A stretch of DNA of 64,000 nucleotides, taken from positions 13,852,447 to 13,916,446 of the forward strand of contig NC_134030.1 of assembly GCF_964204645.1 (NCBI RefSeq). Direction: 5' to 3'. The position numbers and the translations under genes were made by a program. Shown here one piece after another: positions 23,405 through 34,379 of the stretch; position 1 is the first letter of the stretch, and the number at the start of each line of letters is the position of its first letter. Under the pieces are notes generated by a model. That model made no database searches. It was not told the origin of the DNA and saw only the letters and a list, made by a program, of their open reading frames with translations. The DNA comes from Tubulanus polymorphus (Eukaryota > Nemertea > Palaeonemertea > Tubulaniformes > Tubulanidae).

Positions 23405-23591
23405 TTAATAATCAATCACATAATATCTACGCATCCACATTCTGCTGAGTCATTTTGTTAATCGTATTTGTATAATTTGTGTATATTTTTGTTACGGTAC
23501 TTTGTTTGATTTTTTTGTATGGGTGCGTTAAGAGGCCTTTCTGGCTTTGCTAGGCCTGTGTAGATTGTATATATCAGTGTTTACATATTGT

Positions 23592-23784
23592 CATCTTCAC
23601 CCGTCAAGGGATTCGAACCCACTACGCTAAAGCTGTTCACCGAACCCCTTGACCTCACAAGTCGTTGGAGTCGTTACTAGCCGACCAGAATCCGGTCGTA
23701 CCAATCACAGCGCCTGTAACAACATTAGGCTTCTGTTGGTTTTCCTGTTAAATGGACCAATCAGCGAACGTTTTACTGAACAAG
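23592..23784 (-). repeat. tRNA-like repeat with Pol III B-box, right inverted copy
   Basis: Reverse complement of 20705-20901. The B-box appears on the minus strand (GGGATTCGAACCCAC on the plus strand). Together the two copies frame about 2.7 kb that includes the LINE. Confidence 0.7.
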
Positions 23785-24545
23785 TGTAGCGGCACGGGGT
23801 CGACAGTATATACGGCATTAAATCTTGGTAGCGAGAGCAGGTAAGTCCAGAATAGGTCCGCTACAGGTGGGTACGCCTAGGTCGATTCTGCCCCTGGAGA
23901 GGAAAGAATAAGGGGTCAATGACCGCCCTAGGACAATCGTCGAAAAATACTATGCGATTTGCTAACTCGTGAGATTCGATTCGGTTTCCCCGCCTAAATA
24001 TAACTCTGACCAGTACAGTCGGTCGAATTTCTCAAGAACCACAGCCGGAAGTCACCACTTTCGTTACGTCGGCCATTCGTAATCGAATCGACTCCGACCG
24101 TAAATTCGAGAGAAACTAAAAATAGGCGATCGGTTTCTTCGACTATAAAATTCAAGTGCAGTCTGAATTTTATTCCGGTTTCAATATAAGCTCTACCGAA
24201 TCCCACTGAATCTCGCGACAGTTATAGGCAAATAAGGCAATCGCATTACTAGAATATCATGCTCGAATAATTATATATACTCCGAAAAATCGAACGCATA
24301 ATCAAAAGAAGTAACAATTCATAGTTAAAAATGACATGTATGAATATTTATTGATTTATTCAGGTCGAGAGTCGTGGCGAAATGAACGGGCTATTTGGAT
24401 TTGACTAGGCCTCGGACCTCCGAGCGATCTCGGGTCGAGAGGCGGCAAGGGCGAGTATCCGACTTCGAGAGAAACTCGCGAGACAACGCAGATTACCCGG
24501 GTCAGGATTCGAGAGAATTCGCTCGAAGCTCAGACGATGAAAGTC
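23785..24545. other. No gene seen
   Basis: No frame with recognisable content; short ORFs on both strands only. Confidence 0.5.
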
Positions 24546-24800
24546 TTATATAATGGAAGGTGAAAAAATGAAAAAACAGAAGGTTTCATCGCAAATCCGC
24601 AGTGCACGGAGAAAGAGGCCTTGAGCGAGACCGATTTTGATTGATTTGGCAGTAAACGAAAAGAAGTGATGGTATGCCTCGGCGTTGATAGGTTTACGGT
24701 AGACTGAGAAAATCAAATGAGAAAATTTATTGTGAATTAGAACATCTAAAAACGGAATTTGGTCATTTTGTTCCCATTCAAAAGTGAATTTCAAAGATGG
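24546..24800 (-). pseudogene. Penelope-like RT C-terminal fragment
   Basis: The minus-strand frame reads PSLKFTFEWEQNDQIPFLD, VLIHNKF, FSVYRKPINAEAYHHFFS and LRALRICDE. This is the post-palm region of Penelope-like RTs (L.FT.E.E....PFLD...........VYRKPT). It directly abuts a plus-strand piece encoding the following part of the same kind of protein, so the two halves are inverted relative to each other. Confidence 0.8.
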
Positions 24801-25425
24801 ATATTGGGAGTTGATCCTTCCTTTTGACCATATATCCAACTCTCTTAGAAAATTGGCTTACCCTGATCACATTTTGAAAATCGCTATTTCTAAGGCTAAA
24901 CGTACTTTCTTCAATTCTAAACCTCCAGAAAATAAAAAACACATTTCAGAGTTCATTGTAGATCCGTATGTACCTGTTTTGGAAAAGTTTCGTCACTCTC
25001 TCCCTTTATTGGATAAACAAATCATTTTCACGTATGAAAACAAAATTAGTAAGACTTTGGTTAAAAACAATCAATCTATACCTTTGGACTGCGGAGTTTA
25101 CAAAATTCCTCGTTTTGGCTGTGATAAAATTTACTTTGGAGAAACTGGTCGTGATTTAAAAACTCGAATTTCGGAACACAAAAAGGATATAATAAATCAA
25201 AAACCGGCTAGTGGCGTAGCCAATCACGTTTGGAACACTGGTCATCGTTTTAATTTTGATTAAGCCGAAATTATTTATACTTCCAGCAATTACACTAAAC
25301 GCCACATAGTTGAGTCTGCCCTAATTACTCGTCACTCAGATATTAGTACCAATTTAAATAATGGCTTTTCTCCGCATAATTCCCTTCTTTCTAAGTATAT
25401 TACTTCATGCCTTGCCAAACACTAA
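24784..25425 (+). pseudogene. Penelope-like C-terminal part with GIY-YIG endonuclease
   Basis: The frame continues from LRKLAYPDHILKIAISKAKR through FSYENK-type and LPLLDKQI segments to the nuclease: GVYKIPRFGCDKIYFGETG (GIY and YIG elements), R and EH further on, then VANHVWNTGH. One in-frame stop at 25261 interrupts it; the same frame then runs to 25425 (HIVESALITRHSD, SKYITSCL). A 3' tail has GACGATGATCT and GATCGAAACGTCGTG, typical of these elements. It is a different subfamily from the 12-15 kb array, judging by the divergent sequence. Confidence 0.85.
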
Positions 25426-25824
25426 TTATTTACTCACTCACCAATTTACTCAATTAAACTGTCCTCCTCTGTATATATACCCCTGTTTTTAGTCTATTTC
25501 TCACACCTGACGATGATCTCTAGGGTGAGATCGAAACGTCGTGTCTTTTAAATATTTTAGATTTAATAAATAAATTCTTGTTTTTAAATTCTTTTAATCT
25601 GTAAATAGTGGGATTTTATCTTATTAGACTGCATACTGCTTAGAACACAAAACAATGGTATTCGGAATATATCTGAAATTGAAATTCCCTGACTTTTCCC
25701 TGATTCTACGTTATACCCAGAAATTTGGTCAAAGCCTGAAAAGAACTTCCCTATAAAAACATGATTTCTGTCTACCGGGCAGAGGAATAAAGACGTTAAC
25801 TGCTGAGGCCTCATGTTCAAAAAT
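25426..25824. other. Penelope 3' tail and spacer
   Basis: Contains the Penelope 3' untranslated sequence to about 25580, then spacer to the Myb/SANT-like gene. No ORF called. Confidence 0.5.
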
Positions 25825-26938
25825 TCAAATAATACTACTACCTTTTTCTTTGTCTGTTCTTTGGACTTTATCTGGTTTTCGGGCTTTATTTACTTTTTGA
25901 ACTTTATCTGGTTTTTGCACTTTTTCAATAGGCTTCTTTATCTTCGCTTTTTCTTTGGGTGTGCTGGTCGAAATTTCTGCAAATCAAATTCAAAATGGTT
26001 TATTTCATCAAGAGGTTCTATCACATCTGAAAACAGGGCATTGCTATGCTAGTTCACTGCAATCATCTCATACAGGGGTGCTGAAGAAAGTGAATTTCAC
26101 TAGCATTAAATACATACTTGTTTTTGATCCATGTGCACTGGTATCTACAGGCTGAATCAGCTTACTTCTTTGTTTCATAAACTTGCTGACAATCTGTGAC
26201 CCTAAAATGTGTCAATTTATGAATATAAAATTGCAGTACCATAAACAGAAGTTACTCGAAAAAAGTTTTAACACTGAACTTCAACTGCTTGAAGATTGAA
26301 TTTACCAGTTTCACATGTCATTATTATGGTACATTTTATTAGAAATAATTAAACTTACCGACACCATCACTGTCATCACCACTACTACAAAGTTCATCAT
26401 CAACGTCATTTTCTGCCGCAGAATTACTGGTAACAGTAGATATAGGACTAAAAGGACTCAAAGAGCTATCATCATCCTCATCATCATCATCATCATCGTT
26501 GATATCATTATCAGACACGGAACTGGTTTCATCTTCATCTGATGATGCACTAACACTGGCTGGCTCAGTCTCAATCTCTTCTGGCTCCAAAACGTACTGA
26601 GACTGTACCTGTGAGGTCTCCAGCATTACCCTAGGCCTAATATTCGGTCTATAGCCTAATATTTCATCTAATTCTTCGTAATAATCCATTGTTATTCTCC
26701 CTCTCCCAGATCTTGAGTTGTTGTCTTTAATTTTTTTGAATTCCGCCTTCAGTCGTTTCATACGGCTTTTTATCTGTGTTGCCGTTTTCGCTATTCCGTA
26801 TATCAATAGTTCAGTAGATATCTTTTTGTAAACGAGCGAATCCTTTTTCGTTCCGTCGAATTGTGATTGGATATCTTCGCGCTTCCAAATCGCTATTAGC
26901 GCCTTGTTTTCTCTACTTGACCACTTAGTCATTTTCAT
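25825..26938 (-). CDS. Myb/SANT-like DNA-binding protein, two exons
   Basis: Exon 1 is 26938 to 26359 and exon 2 is 25976 to 25825, giving about 243 residues. The donor is G|GTAAGT and the acceptor TTTGCAG|A. The split codon joins in phase (1 + 2 bases), which strongly supports the intron (26358-25977). Residues 1-100 form a Myb_DNA-bind_4/trihelix-type domain: WSSRENKALIAIWKREDIQSQF, VYKKISTELLIYGIAKTATQIKSRMKRL, FKKIKDNNSRSGRG, YYEELDEILGYRP. An acidic Ser/Asp-rich region follows (an NDDDDDDEDDD-type run), then a short Lys-rich tail (PKEKAKIKKPIEK). Proteins of this kind are either host regulators or the accessory Myb-like protein of PIF/Harbinger transposons. No Harbinger transposase is nearby, so I cannot decide. 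The frame is intact. Confidence 0.75.
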
Positions 26939-27104
26939 TAACTTCTAAATAATACTTCGTAAACAAAAAATACCGGTAACTAAAATGTCAATGAAGTCCG
27001 CTGAGTGGAATAATACCGTGGTGATTGAAGCGTTGTCATGTTCGTTGTTCGTAAAGCCCGGAAATAAAGCGGAAGCTAAGAACGGTGCTGCCATCTGTTA
27101 AGGA
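26939..27104. other. Upstream spacer of the Myb/SANT-like gene
   Basis: Likely 5' flank of the minus-strand gene; no promoter element can be assigned with confidence. Confidence 0.3.
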
Positions 27105-27240
27105 ACTCAACGGAGCCGCCTTTTCGTGATCGTGCGTCTACACGGATGAAAAAGCCGGCTTTTTTAAAAGCGGCTCCGTTGGGGCCTACTCGCGAGTAGG
27201 CCTAAACGGAGCCGCCTTTTTAAAAGGCGGCTCCGATAAA
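27105..27240. repeat. Cluster of GC-rich hairpins
   Basis: Three nested or adjacent inverted repeats occur. AACGGAGCCGCC at 27109 pairs with GCGGCTCCGTT at 27170-27180. The block CCTACTCGCGAGTAGG near 27185-27200 is a palindrome flanked by GGCCT. AACGGAGCCGCCTTTTTAAA near 27205 begins a hairpin ending AAAGGCGGCTCCG. The motif TCTACACG/CGTGTAGA also recurs nearby. The cluster lies just 5' of the Myb/SANT-like gene and next to a tandem array. Confidence 0.75.
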
Positions 27241-27309
27241 GGCGGCTTTTTGGGAATTTTCTCCTCGTGTAGACTGAAAATAAAGGATTTTTCCTCTCGT
27301 GTAGATGGG

Positions 27310-28075
27310 CCTTAAAAGTCGCTTGCCAAATAAAAAGGGCGATGATTTCGGCTCAGAAACTCGGAATTTACCTAAAAGTCGCTTGCGAAATTAAAAGGGC
27401 TATGATTTCGGCTCAGAAACTAGGAATTTACTTTAAGTCGCTTGTGAAATTAAAAGGGCGATGATTTCAGCTCAGAAACTCGGAATTTACCTAAAAGTCG
27501 TTTGCGAAATTAAAAGGGCGATGATTTCGGCTCAGAAACTCGGAATTTACTTAAAAATTCGCTTGCGAAATTAAAAGGGCGATGATTTCGGCTCAGAAAC
27601 TAGGAATTTACTTAAAAATTCGCTTGCGAAATTAAAAGGGCGATGATTTCGGCTCGGAAACTAGGAATTTACTTAAAAATTCGCTTGCGAAATTAAAAGG
27701 GCGATGATTTCGGCTCAGAAACTAGGAATTTACTTAAAAAGTCACTTGCGAAATTAAAAAAAGATGATTTAAGCTCAGAAACTCAGAATTTACCTAAATC
27801 ACTTGTGAAATGCGATGATTTCACTTCAGAAATGTAGCGGTGTGACATCGCTCTCTTGAAAAGAATCCATTGTTGTTCTGGTGAGTTGTGTGTGATCCCG
27901 GTTGTCACTGCGAAATTAAAAGGGCGATGATTTCAGCTCAGAAACTCGGAATTTACCTAAAAGTCACCTGCAAAATTAAAAGGGCGGCGATTTCGGCTCA
28001 GAAACTAGGAATTTACCTAAGAGTCGCTTGTGAAATAAAAAAAAGATGATTTCAGCTCAAACTCGGAATTTACGT
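27310..28075 (+). repeat. Tandem array, ~60-bp unit
   Basis: About a dozen diverged units share the blocks AAAAGTCGCTTGCGAAATTA, AAAGGGCGATGATTTC, GGCTCAGAAACT and GGAATTTAC. The array is interrupted at about 27832-27908 by unrelated sequence containing GTAGCGGTGTGACATCG. Unit spacing is regular but without intervening unique spacers, so it is a satellite-type repeat and not a CRISPR-like array. Confidence 0.9.
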
Positions 28076-30414
28076 ATCACAATATCACATGAATACTGAC
28101 GGTCAAAAATTTTTTTCCTTTTTTTTCTTTCCTGTTTCGACCATTTCTTTCTGGCTGTAAATCGATGATACATGTCAACAGTCGTTAATCTAGTTGTGAG
28201 AAAGTATTGGAAAAAATAAACCCGAAATATTTCAGTGTTTTTAATCATTTCTTGTAGATATGGATTTAATTCCGTTTACAGAAATTAAATGGATTCTTAG
28301 TTTTTTGAAAAGGCTGGAAATCGGAATTTTTCCAAGTCGAAGATTTGTCTTGGTCCCAAAAGATTCGACTTACGCAAGACTTTAGACTTCAAATAAACCG
28401 TAGAAATCACTTTTCGATTTTAAAACTAGTTATTCTTAGCTCAGGAACTCGGAAGAAACCCCATTTCATCTCTCTTTACAGATTCGGATTCGGCGCGGAA
28501 AATTATTTCGAAAAATGTGTTTTGGCTACCCCACTAAACAACGAGTCAATATGTTTAATGGATGACTGAATTTTTGAATTTTGATGCTATGTATGTTGCG
28601 CTCATCTTAATCACTATTCTAAACATAAGGCTAAGTAACATCACGATGTGAATGCATTACATGTCATGCTATGATTGAAACAATACAAATAAATTCATGC
28701 TTCAAAATAATTCGTATTGGGGCCTTCCTCGAGTACTTCAGTAATTATCATTAAATGATATGATAGATTGTAAAACAATGTATGTGTAGGGCTACAGGTC
28801 ATCCATATATTGGGCTCTTTATCGAAAATCTGGTCTGCAGCAGCGATGGGGCCTCGAGATATTGCATTAGAAGCCTTGGCAGTACATGGGAATCGATCTG
28901 CAGTCTGGGCCGACCACAACTCGATAATTTTCCTTCTATATATTTCAGATATTCGCCCAACAGTGTTGTTTTCCGGTCAAAGCTATACATGCATTAACTA
29001 TTCAACTAAGATGTTGAACTAAAACCCAATACGGGAACGTAAGCTTCTTAAAGGAAATTATTGTCGGGGAATTTTACATATGTAGGCCCTAGTAGTAGGG
29101 ACTCAAGTATGCCGCATCTAATCGATCCAGTTTTTCAGCAATGGAAACACAACAGCATGGTCATATTTGAAAATATCTTTACTGACATAATAATATGCAC
29201 AAAATCTGTAGAGATATGATCAACATTTGATGACAACAACATAAATACATATTATAAATTTGAAGGCAAGTACGTATACGCAAAGAGGAGGGGGTAAATG
29301 AATTGCGTACAGTGTGTACAAGGGGTCTGATTTTACTGATAAAAATACGTACGTAATAATTGGACGCCCCCTAACAGCACAAAATTAATGTTTTACACAA
29401 GGGTCATTTTAAACTATGTACGATATACATGTACCTGAGGTTGATAGAAATTCCTCAAATCGAAAATAACTGAATCTACATAGGGGAATCAATATATTCC
29501 TGATAGACAAATGGCCATTTAACATCATTATCAATACATAACATGACACAAACCTGAGAACCTATATGGGAGTAAAAACCAATCAAGTTTTCATAAAAAC
29601 TAACTAATACGTAGCAATATTTTCAAATATTCAACTCCCCTGGTGTAGAGTATATTCATTAGTCACAGATTTCTACAGGTATATAACATATGACAGTGAT
29701 AATGATTATTGAATATGAAGAAAATCATACATTGGATATTATGGCAGCAATTTTAGACAGTTGGTTAAACACCAATTTTAACCTCTTACCTGCTAATACA
29801 CCAGTGTTAAGGGAAGCAGGTTGGCAGGCTGTATGGTGCCATATGGTGCTGTATGGCTGTCATATCGGACATATCATCTAGCTGATAGATCACCATTTTC
29901 AATATCACCTCTTACCTGTTCCAACTCATACACAAATCTTCATGAAGATTTATTAAGACTTACCGGCTGTAGAGTGCTAACAAACCTACAGGAGGGTTGT
30001 GTAGGAGGGTTAGAGATTATTACAACATTGAACATTTGAAAGTTCAGATGAGAAACTTCTTTCGCAAGTTATTTCGTACCAACGGAGGCATGTGTCATAC
30101 TTGAGCAAAAATGGACTTCGGTAAAGCAAAAGTCCATAAAAATTATACGATGCCCCTAGGAAAGGCATCAAGACAACACATCAAAGTGTAATGAAAACGT
30201 TAAAAAGAAACCTGATTCCATCTATGAACACTCATAATCCTCAAATGGACATAAATGTTTGAATATTCAATACAAGTTCATACCTGCAAATGCAAATCAA
30301 TTATACAAATTCACACATGGAATCAAAATTAGAAGTTGCGTTGGCAGAACCATAGAAGAGAATCTTCAATGACATAACAAAAAAGACAATATTCTTTTTT
30401 TCACAGTACATTTT
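28076..30414. other. No gene confidently seen
   Basis: Only short frames. The one stretch worth noting is the minus strand at 28752-28886: a CTGCAG acceptor-like site precedes an open frame reading FPCTAKASNAISRGPIAAA and FDKEPNIWMTC, which looks more protein-like than its surroundings and could be a lone exon of unknown identity. Bases 30005-30085 resemble 2966-3052. Confidence 0.35.
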
Positions 30415-30935
30415 TAAATGAGGGGTCCAGGAACACTATGCCTACTCGGAAAGTGGTATGAAATGCCCAAAAATCGGACAATTTCTATATTCTATGCCCC
30501 TTATACAGAACCCAATGAACTTTGGAATTTACCACTAGAACTTGTCATGAGCTACAATTTTGCAATTATTGTAACAAAATAAGCCCAGATATCAACGTAA
30601 CATGAAGATACTACGTTATTTGGCTATTCAGCGCTCCCTGGTGACAATATACATAACCCAATGACCTTGAACCCCACCCAAATTTTAGAACAGGTCATGA
30701 GCTACAATTGATTGCGGTTACTAAATTCTAAACGGATAGGTACCTTACGAATGAGTATTCATCACACTAAGATGGCCACCAGCTGCAAAACATTTGACTG
30801 ATCAAAATATGTGTCTGATATGTTAAAGATCCCTTCCCTTATAATACCAATCACAAATTTCAACGAAAAATGGCAAATAATTAGGAAGCTACAGGTCTTG
30901 CACATTCAAGCCAAAAATAACCTTTTTCTCATTAT
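30415..30935 (+). repeat. Second copy of the 9340-10215 dispersed repeat
   Basis: It shares in order the blocks AGGGGTC...GGAACACTATGCC, CATGAGCTACAATTTTGCAATT, CAGCGCTCCCTGGTGACAATAT and CAATCACAAATTTCAACGAAAAATGGCAAA...TAGGAAG. It is diverged from the first copy and lacks the end with the GGACGGATGG motif. Confidence 0.6.
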
Positions 30936-31019
30936 TGCATGAATACACTTATCTATATATTTCAAAAGCAATTGATGGATTTGTGTTGATTTGTTGTTGT
31001 CCAGCAAACTGCAATCTGC

Positions 31020-31898
31020 TTGTTCATCATAGCTGTACGCTGTGTCAGGGATAGGCCAACAAGAAATGGAAAGACAATAAACCTATCGCAACTCCGAAAA
31101 ACGCACGTAAGAAAAAGGACAAAACATCGAGGGAGAAGCGTCCGGTGTCGGGGATATCAATGTATATCGATATATATTAATATTACACCGGACTCAATCA
31201 TTGAAAACACAATAGCGCTCAATGAAACTACTCGATCGGAAACACCGAAAAGCATCATGAAAACCGATGATCGTGAAAAATCTCAAAAGATCCTGCGTTT
31301 TGAGGATGAAATATTTGTAGAAGAAAGCATTGAAGAAGTTTTGACGTCGTTGTATTTAGAAGCTGTGAGAGAAGTCGAGAGCCCGGTTGCGACATCCACA
31401 CCCGAATTAAAAGCAGAAAAAGCCGAAAACACAAAAGAAATAGTTGCTGATACACAATCTCCATGTAGATCTCTTGAAAGTGATGTGCTTGATTTCATAG
31501 CATCCATCGACCGCTGTACTATTTAGGATATCGTTTCTAAGATGGCCAGACTTCAAATTACCGAAGAAAATTGGCGACAGCAAGCCAGAATCGATAGCAA
31601 ACTCATTTAATCTACAAGTATAGAAGAACATGAAGATACTCTTTCTCAAATATTGGCTAGATTACAGGAAAAATGTAAAGAGATCAACATAACTGGACCC
31701 AAAGTGAGTCGGTGTGACAAAGTGTGTCATTTCCTGATTGAATCATTCAGGCACAATATTCCACCAATAGAGATGTCGGGTACACTCAAAACAATACCAG
31801 ACCATATGGATGCCAAGTTTGTGAGGCGGAGAAAGAACTTCAGCAAGACGGGTGAAACATTACGTCATGAATACCATCATCAGAGAGAACAGTCTTAA
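31020..31898 (+). pseudogene. Decayed hypothetical ORF upstream of C48 exons
   Basis: A 168-codon frame (31020-31526) and an 81-codon frame (31653-31898) lie in tandem, with short coding-like sequence between (MARLQITEENWRQQARI) broken by stops at about 31526 and 31609. The first has a basic start and an acidic middle (KILRFEDEIFVEESIEEVL). The second ends basic (HMDAKFVRRRKNFSKTGETLRHEY). I do not recognise either. Their position just before Ulp1/C48-like exons suggests they may be the N-terminal part of the same protein, now broken. Confidence 0.35.
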
Positions 31899-32060
31899 AA
31901 GTTTGGGTGGATGGTGCGATGACGCTGTAAGTGAATTAAACATCATGAATTACTTTGTTTTGAATACATTTTCAAAATATGAAACATTTCTGAAAAAAAT
32001 ATAGATTCATATAATATTCTATTTCATAACTTCAAATTCAAGGTAATTATATTTTTTCAG

Positions 32061-32995
32061 ATCATACATGCTTACCTGGGCTTGCTCTCCAAATTGTCTG
32101 CTGTTCAAATATACGTCATACCATCGTTCGTGCATAACAAATGGCTGAACGATAATTTCAATGAATGGTTATACGAAAAAGTAAGTATTCAAAATTTGCT
32201 CGATTACATTTCACTGAATGCTATGTTTGAATGCTAAATGCTTTACTTAAATGATTCTTTATTTACTTTAAGGTAATTTTTCCGAGTTTGATAATGTAAT
32301 GATACCAATTTGTATCAGTAACCATTGGATTCTACTATCAGCAGATATTAAGGCAAAGACGGTGTTGGTGTTAAATTCTCTTCCTTAAATTCTCTTTCCT
32401 TTCGCGTCAGAAATAGCAGAAATGTGGAGGTTCGTTCACGCAATTTATGCAGATCATAAAAAATTGAAAACATCTGCCCTTTGATTTGACATGTGTATTA
32501 ACTTTCTATTGCCAACAAAAGGCAATTTTTTTCCAGTCAAATTATTAGTTGTTTCTACTTTTTATAAGGAAATTCATGAAAGTACGTAGCGAAGAAGTGA
32601 TTGAGGACAAAAATCTGAAGCTTGGGTGGTCGTCCCGCCATTATGCCCAGTCGAACCAAACTGATGGAATTAGCTGTGGGATATTCCTGTTAATGGTAGG
32701 TTTTGTAATTTTCGCCAGGATTTTTATGAAATTAAAGATTTCTTTCCAAATCGATTACATAAGACACAATTTTACAGAAATCTACTCTTTTATTTTCCAG
32801 AATGCTGAGGCAATTGGAAACGGCGTAACTCCAAAAATTATGCGCCAGCAACAATGTGATATATTCAGATCGTACGTTTCCAGCCGCATATTGCATTACA
32901 GCTCACGCAACTGCAATGAAACTTGTGAAATGCCATTTTGCAGTGAACCAACAAAAAAGGACGTTAAATGGATTCAATGTGCTTCGACATGATTC
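32061..32995 (+). pseudogene. Ulp1/C48-type cysteine protease, exons with PHD-like tail
   Basis: Exon-like pieces are 32061-32180 (donor AAA|GTAAGT, HAYLGLLSKLSAVQIYVIPSF), about 32280-32388 (PICISNHWILLSADIKAKTVLV, then LNSL), about 32571-32695 (SNQTDGISCGIFLLM, donor G|GTAGGT) and 32801-32995 (acceptor TTTTCCAG). The His of NHW and the Cys of DGISCGIF fit the catalytic His and Cys of Ulp1/SENP-type proteases. Where these enzymes normally have Asp before Ser-Leu, this copy has Asn (LNSL), and exon 2 does not join in phase. The last exon ends CNETCEMPFCSEPTKKDVKWIQC then a stop, which looks like the first half of a PHD-type zinc finger. It is a decayed gene or a transposon-encoded protease; compare the locus at 51.9-54.0 kb. 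Confidence 0.6.
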
Positions 32996-33528
32996 AAGGA
33001 TAGTTCCTGCTAGTTTCATGATGCGTTCAACAGATGACAGCACTTGATTGATACTGATTAACGATTTTGATGAATCGCGTGAGTGACAGGATTTAGTAGG
33101 GTGGGGCTTAACGGCAATTCTGACAAATTAACTGAAATAATTCATTTTCCTCCTCTGCTAGAGGAGCAATTGATGTAGTATTTTAGCAAAATGACTGAAC
33201 CTCCATATAGCTTTGAATTATCATTTAATACCAAAGTTGGTAGAGAGATAGTTTTGACTATGGCCTATGAGTAGCTTCTAATTTTAATAAACTACATAGT
33301 ACAAATCATGCCCAGTAAAAATTTCTGTTTCTTGTCAAATCCTGTTACAGTAGTAGACGAGACATTCAGAGGGCATTAATTGGTGGCATGCTTGTGAACG
33401 AATGTCTTATTGGCACCCTTGTTTTTCTGAGGTAGGCCTACTTTGGTCGATCAGTGGAATACCTGGTATTTCAAAATGGATAGAAAGAGAAAATACAGTC
33501 GAAACTATATGAGAGCTATAGGTGTACA

Positions 33529-33780
33529 ATGCAACAAACAGTAGATATTCATCTTAGAAAATCTATCAGTGAAATGAGCAGTGATGATAATCAGGATAAT
33601 GAAATTGTCCAAACACATAAATTCACTGAACAGTTGAAAGAATCTAGTGAATCTGACATTCAATTCTCCGATGAATCTTCTGATGAGGCTGTTAATTTGG
33701 ATGTGCCAGCAGTAGAGCATGGAAACTTGGACGATTGGGTAGCCATTGACGAATTAAATGAAGCAACATTCTACGGATGA
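33529..33780 (+). CDS. Acidic hypothetical ORF
   Basis: 83 codons rich in Ser, Asp and Glu (SESDIQFSDESSDEAVNLD), ending ATFYG. No family recognised. Such acidic leaders precede several transposase types (for example piggyBac), but no transposase follows. Confidence 0.25.
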   Translation: MQQTVDIHLRKSISEMSSDDNQDNEIVQTHKFTEQLKESSESDIQFSDESSDEAVNLDVPAVEHGNLDDWVAIDELNEATFYG

Positions 33781-33885
33781 TGATGACGATTAGGGTTCTT
33801 ACGGATCAGGGAAATCTGGGAAAATCAGGAAATTTCAGAAATATTTTTCCCTGCAGGGAAAATCAGGGAATTCTGGCTCTTTTCC

Positions 33886-34116
33886 CTAAGATTTCTGGAA
33901 GTCAGTAAGGTTTTCGACCATCCCAACTGCCGAATTAAAAGAGTCGAAGAACTCCAACCAGTTCAGTATATTTCCATCAAATTTCATCAAGGAGAGTTTT
34001 GGTAAGTTGACCGTACGTCGCGAGTTACGGTTGCTGAGCGTAGACTGATCTGAGATCAAGCTGGTATCATGTTGGTCTATTGCGAACCTTCTGTCGATTT
34101 GTCGTTGTAGGAACAC
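33886..34116 (-). pseudogene. BEL/Pao Gag fragment (DUF1759)
   Basis: The frame reads NLPKLSLMKFDGNILNWLEF and FFDSFNSAVGMVENLTDFQK. This is the signature DUF1759 segment of BEL/Pao Gag proteins (LPKL.LPKF.G....W..F.D.F...V.....L....K). It stops abruptly at the edge of a short repeat of GGGAAAA/CAGGGAA blocks (33800-33885), so only about 75 codons remain. Confidence 0.85.
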
Positions 34117-34379
34117 GTTCCCAAATGTTTTGATACTTTCTCAGTTTGTATCAAAAGTATTGCCAATTTCTGGTCCTTAAGTCCTGAAAAATGATAAATT
34201 TACAGCGTAAAATCGTACAAACGTGTCAATTCTAAACACTTACTTTATTTGCGGACCAGTCTATTAATTTAGCGTAAATTTACCAAATGTGCCAATACTA
34301 ATAATTCACTAATTCTCCTTATGAAGCTTCTATACATTAGTAGCGAAAGCTCGTGCGTCGAAATAAATGATACATTATG
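34117..34379. other. Spacer; left edge of element C not defined
   Basis: No ORF. The palindromic AGTAAT terminus expected at the left end of element C was not found here. Confidence 0.4.

Noticed and set aside
27310-28075. CRISPR-like array
   Set aside because: Units are contiguous, diverged and without unique spacers; the window is eukaryotic.
28752-28886. Host gene exon on the minus strand
   Set aside because: Protein-like composition and an acceptor-like site only; no partner exon or recognisable family, so mentioned in the region note but not called.
33552-33560. Possible left end of element C (TCTATC followed by AGT)
   Set aside because: It matches the predicted target sequence, but the following bases (GAAATGAG) do not resemble the AGTAAT palindrome and lie in a different ORF; likely chance.
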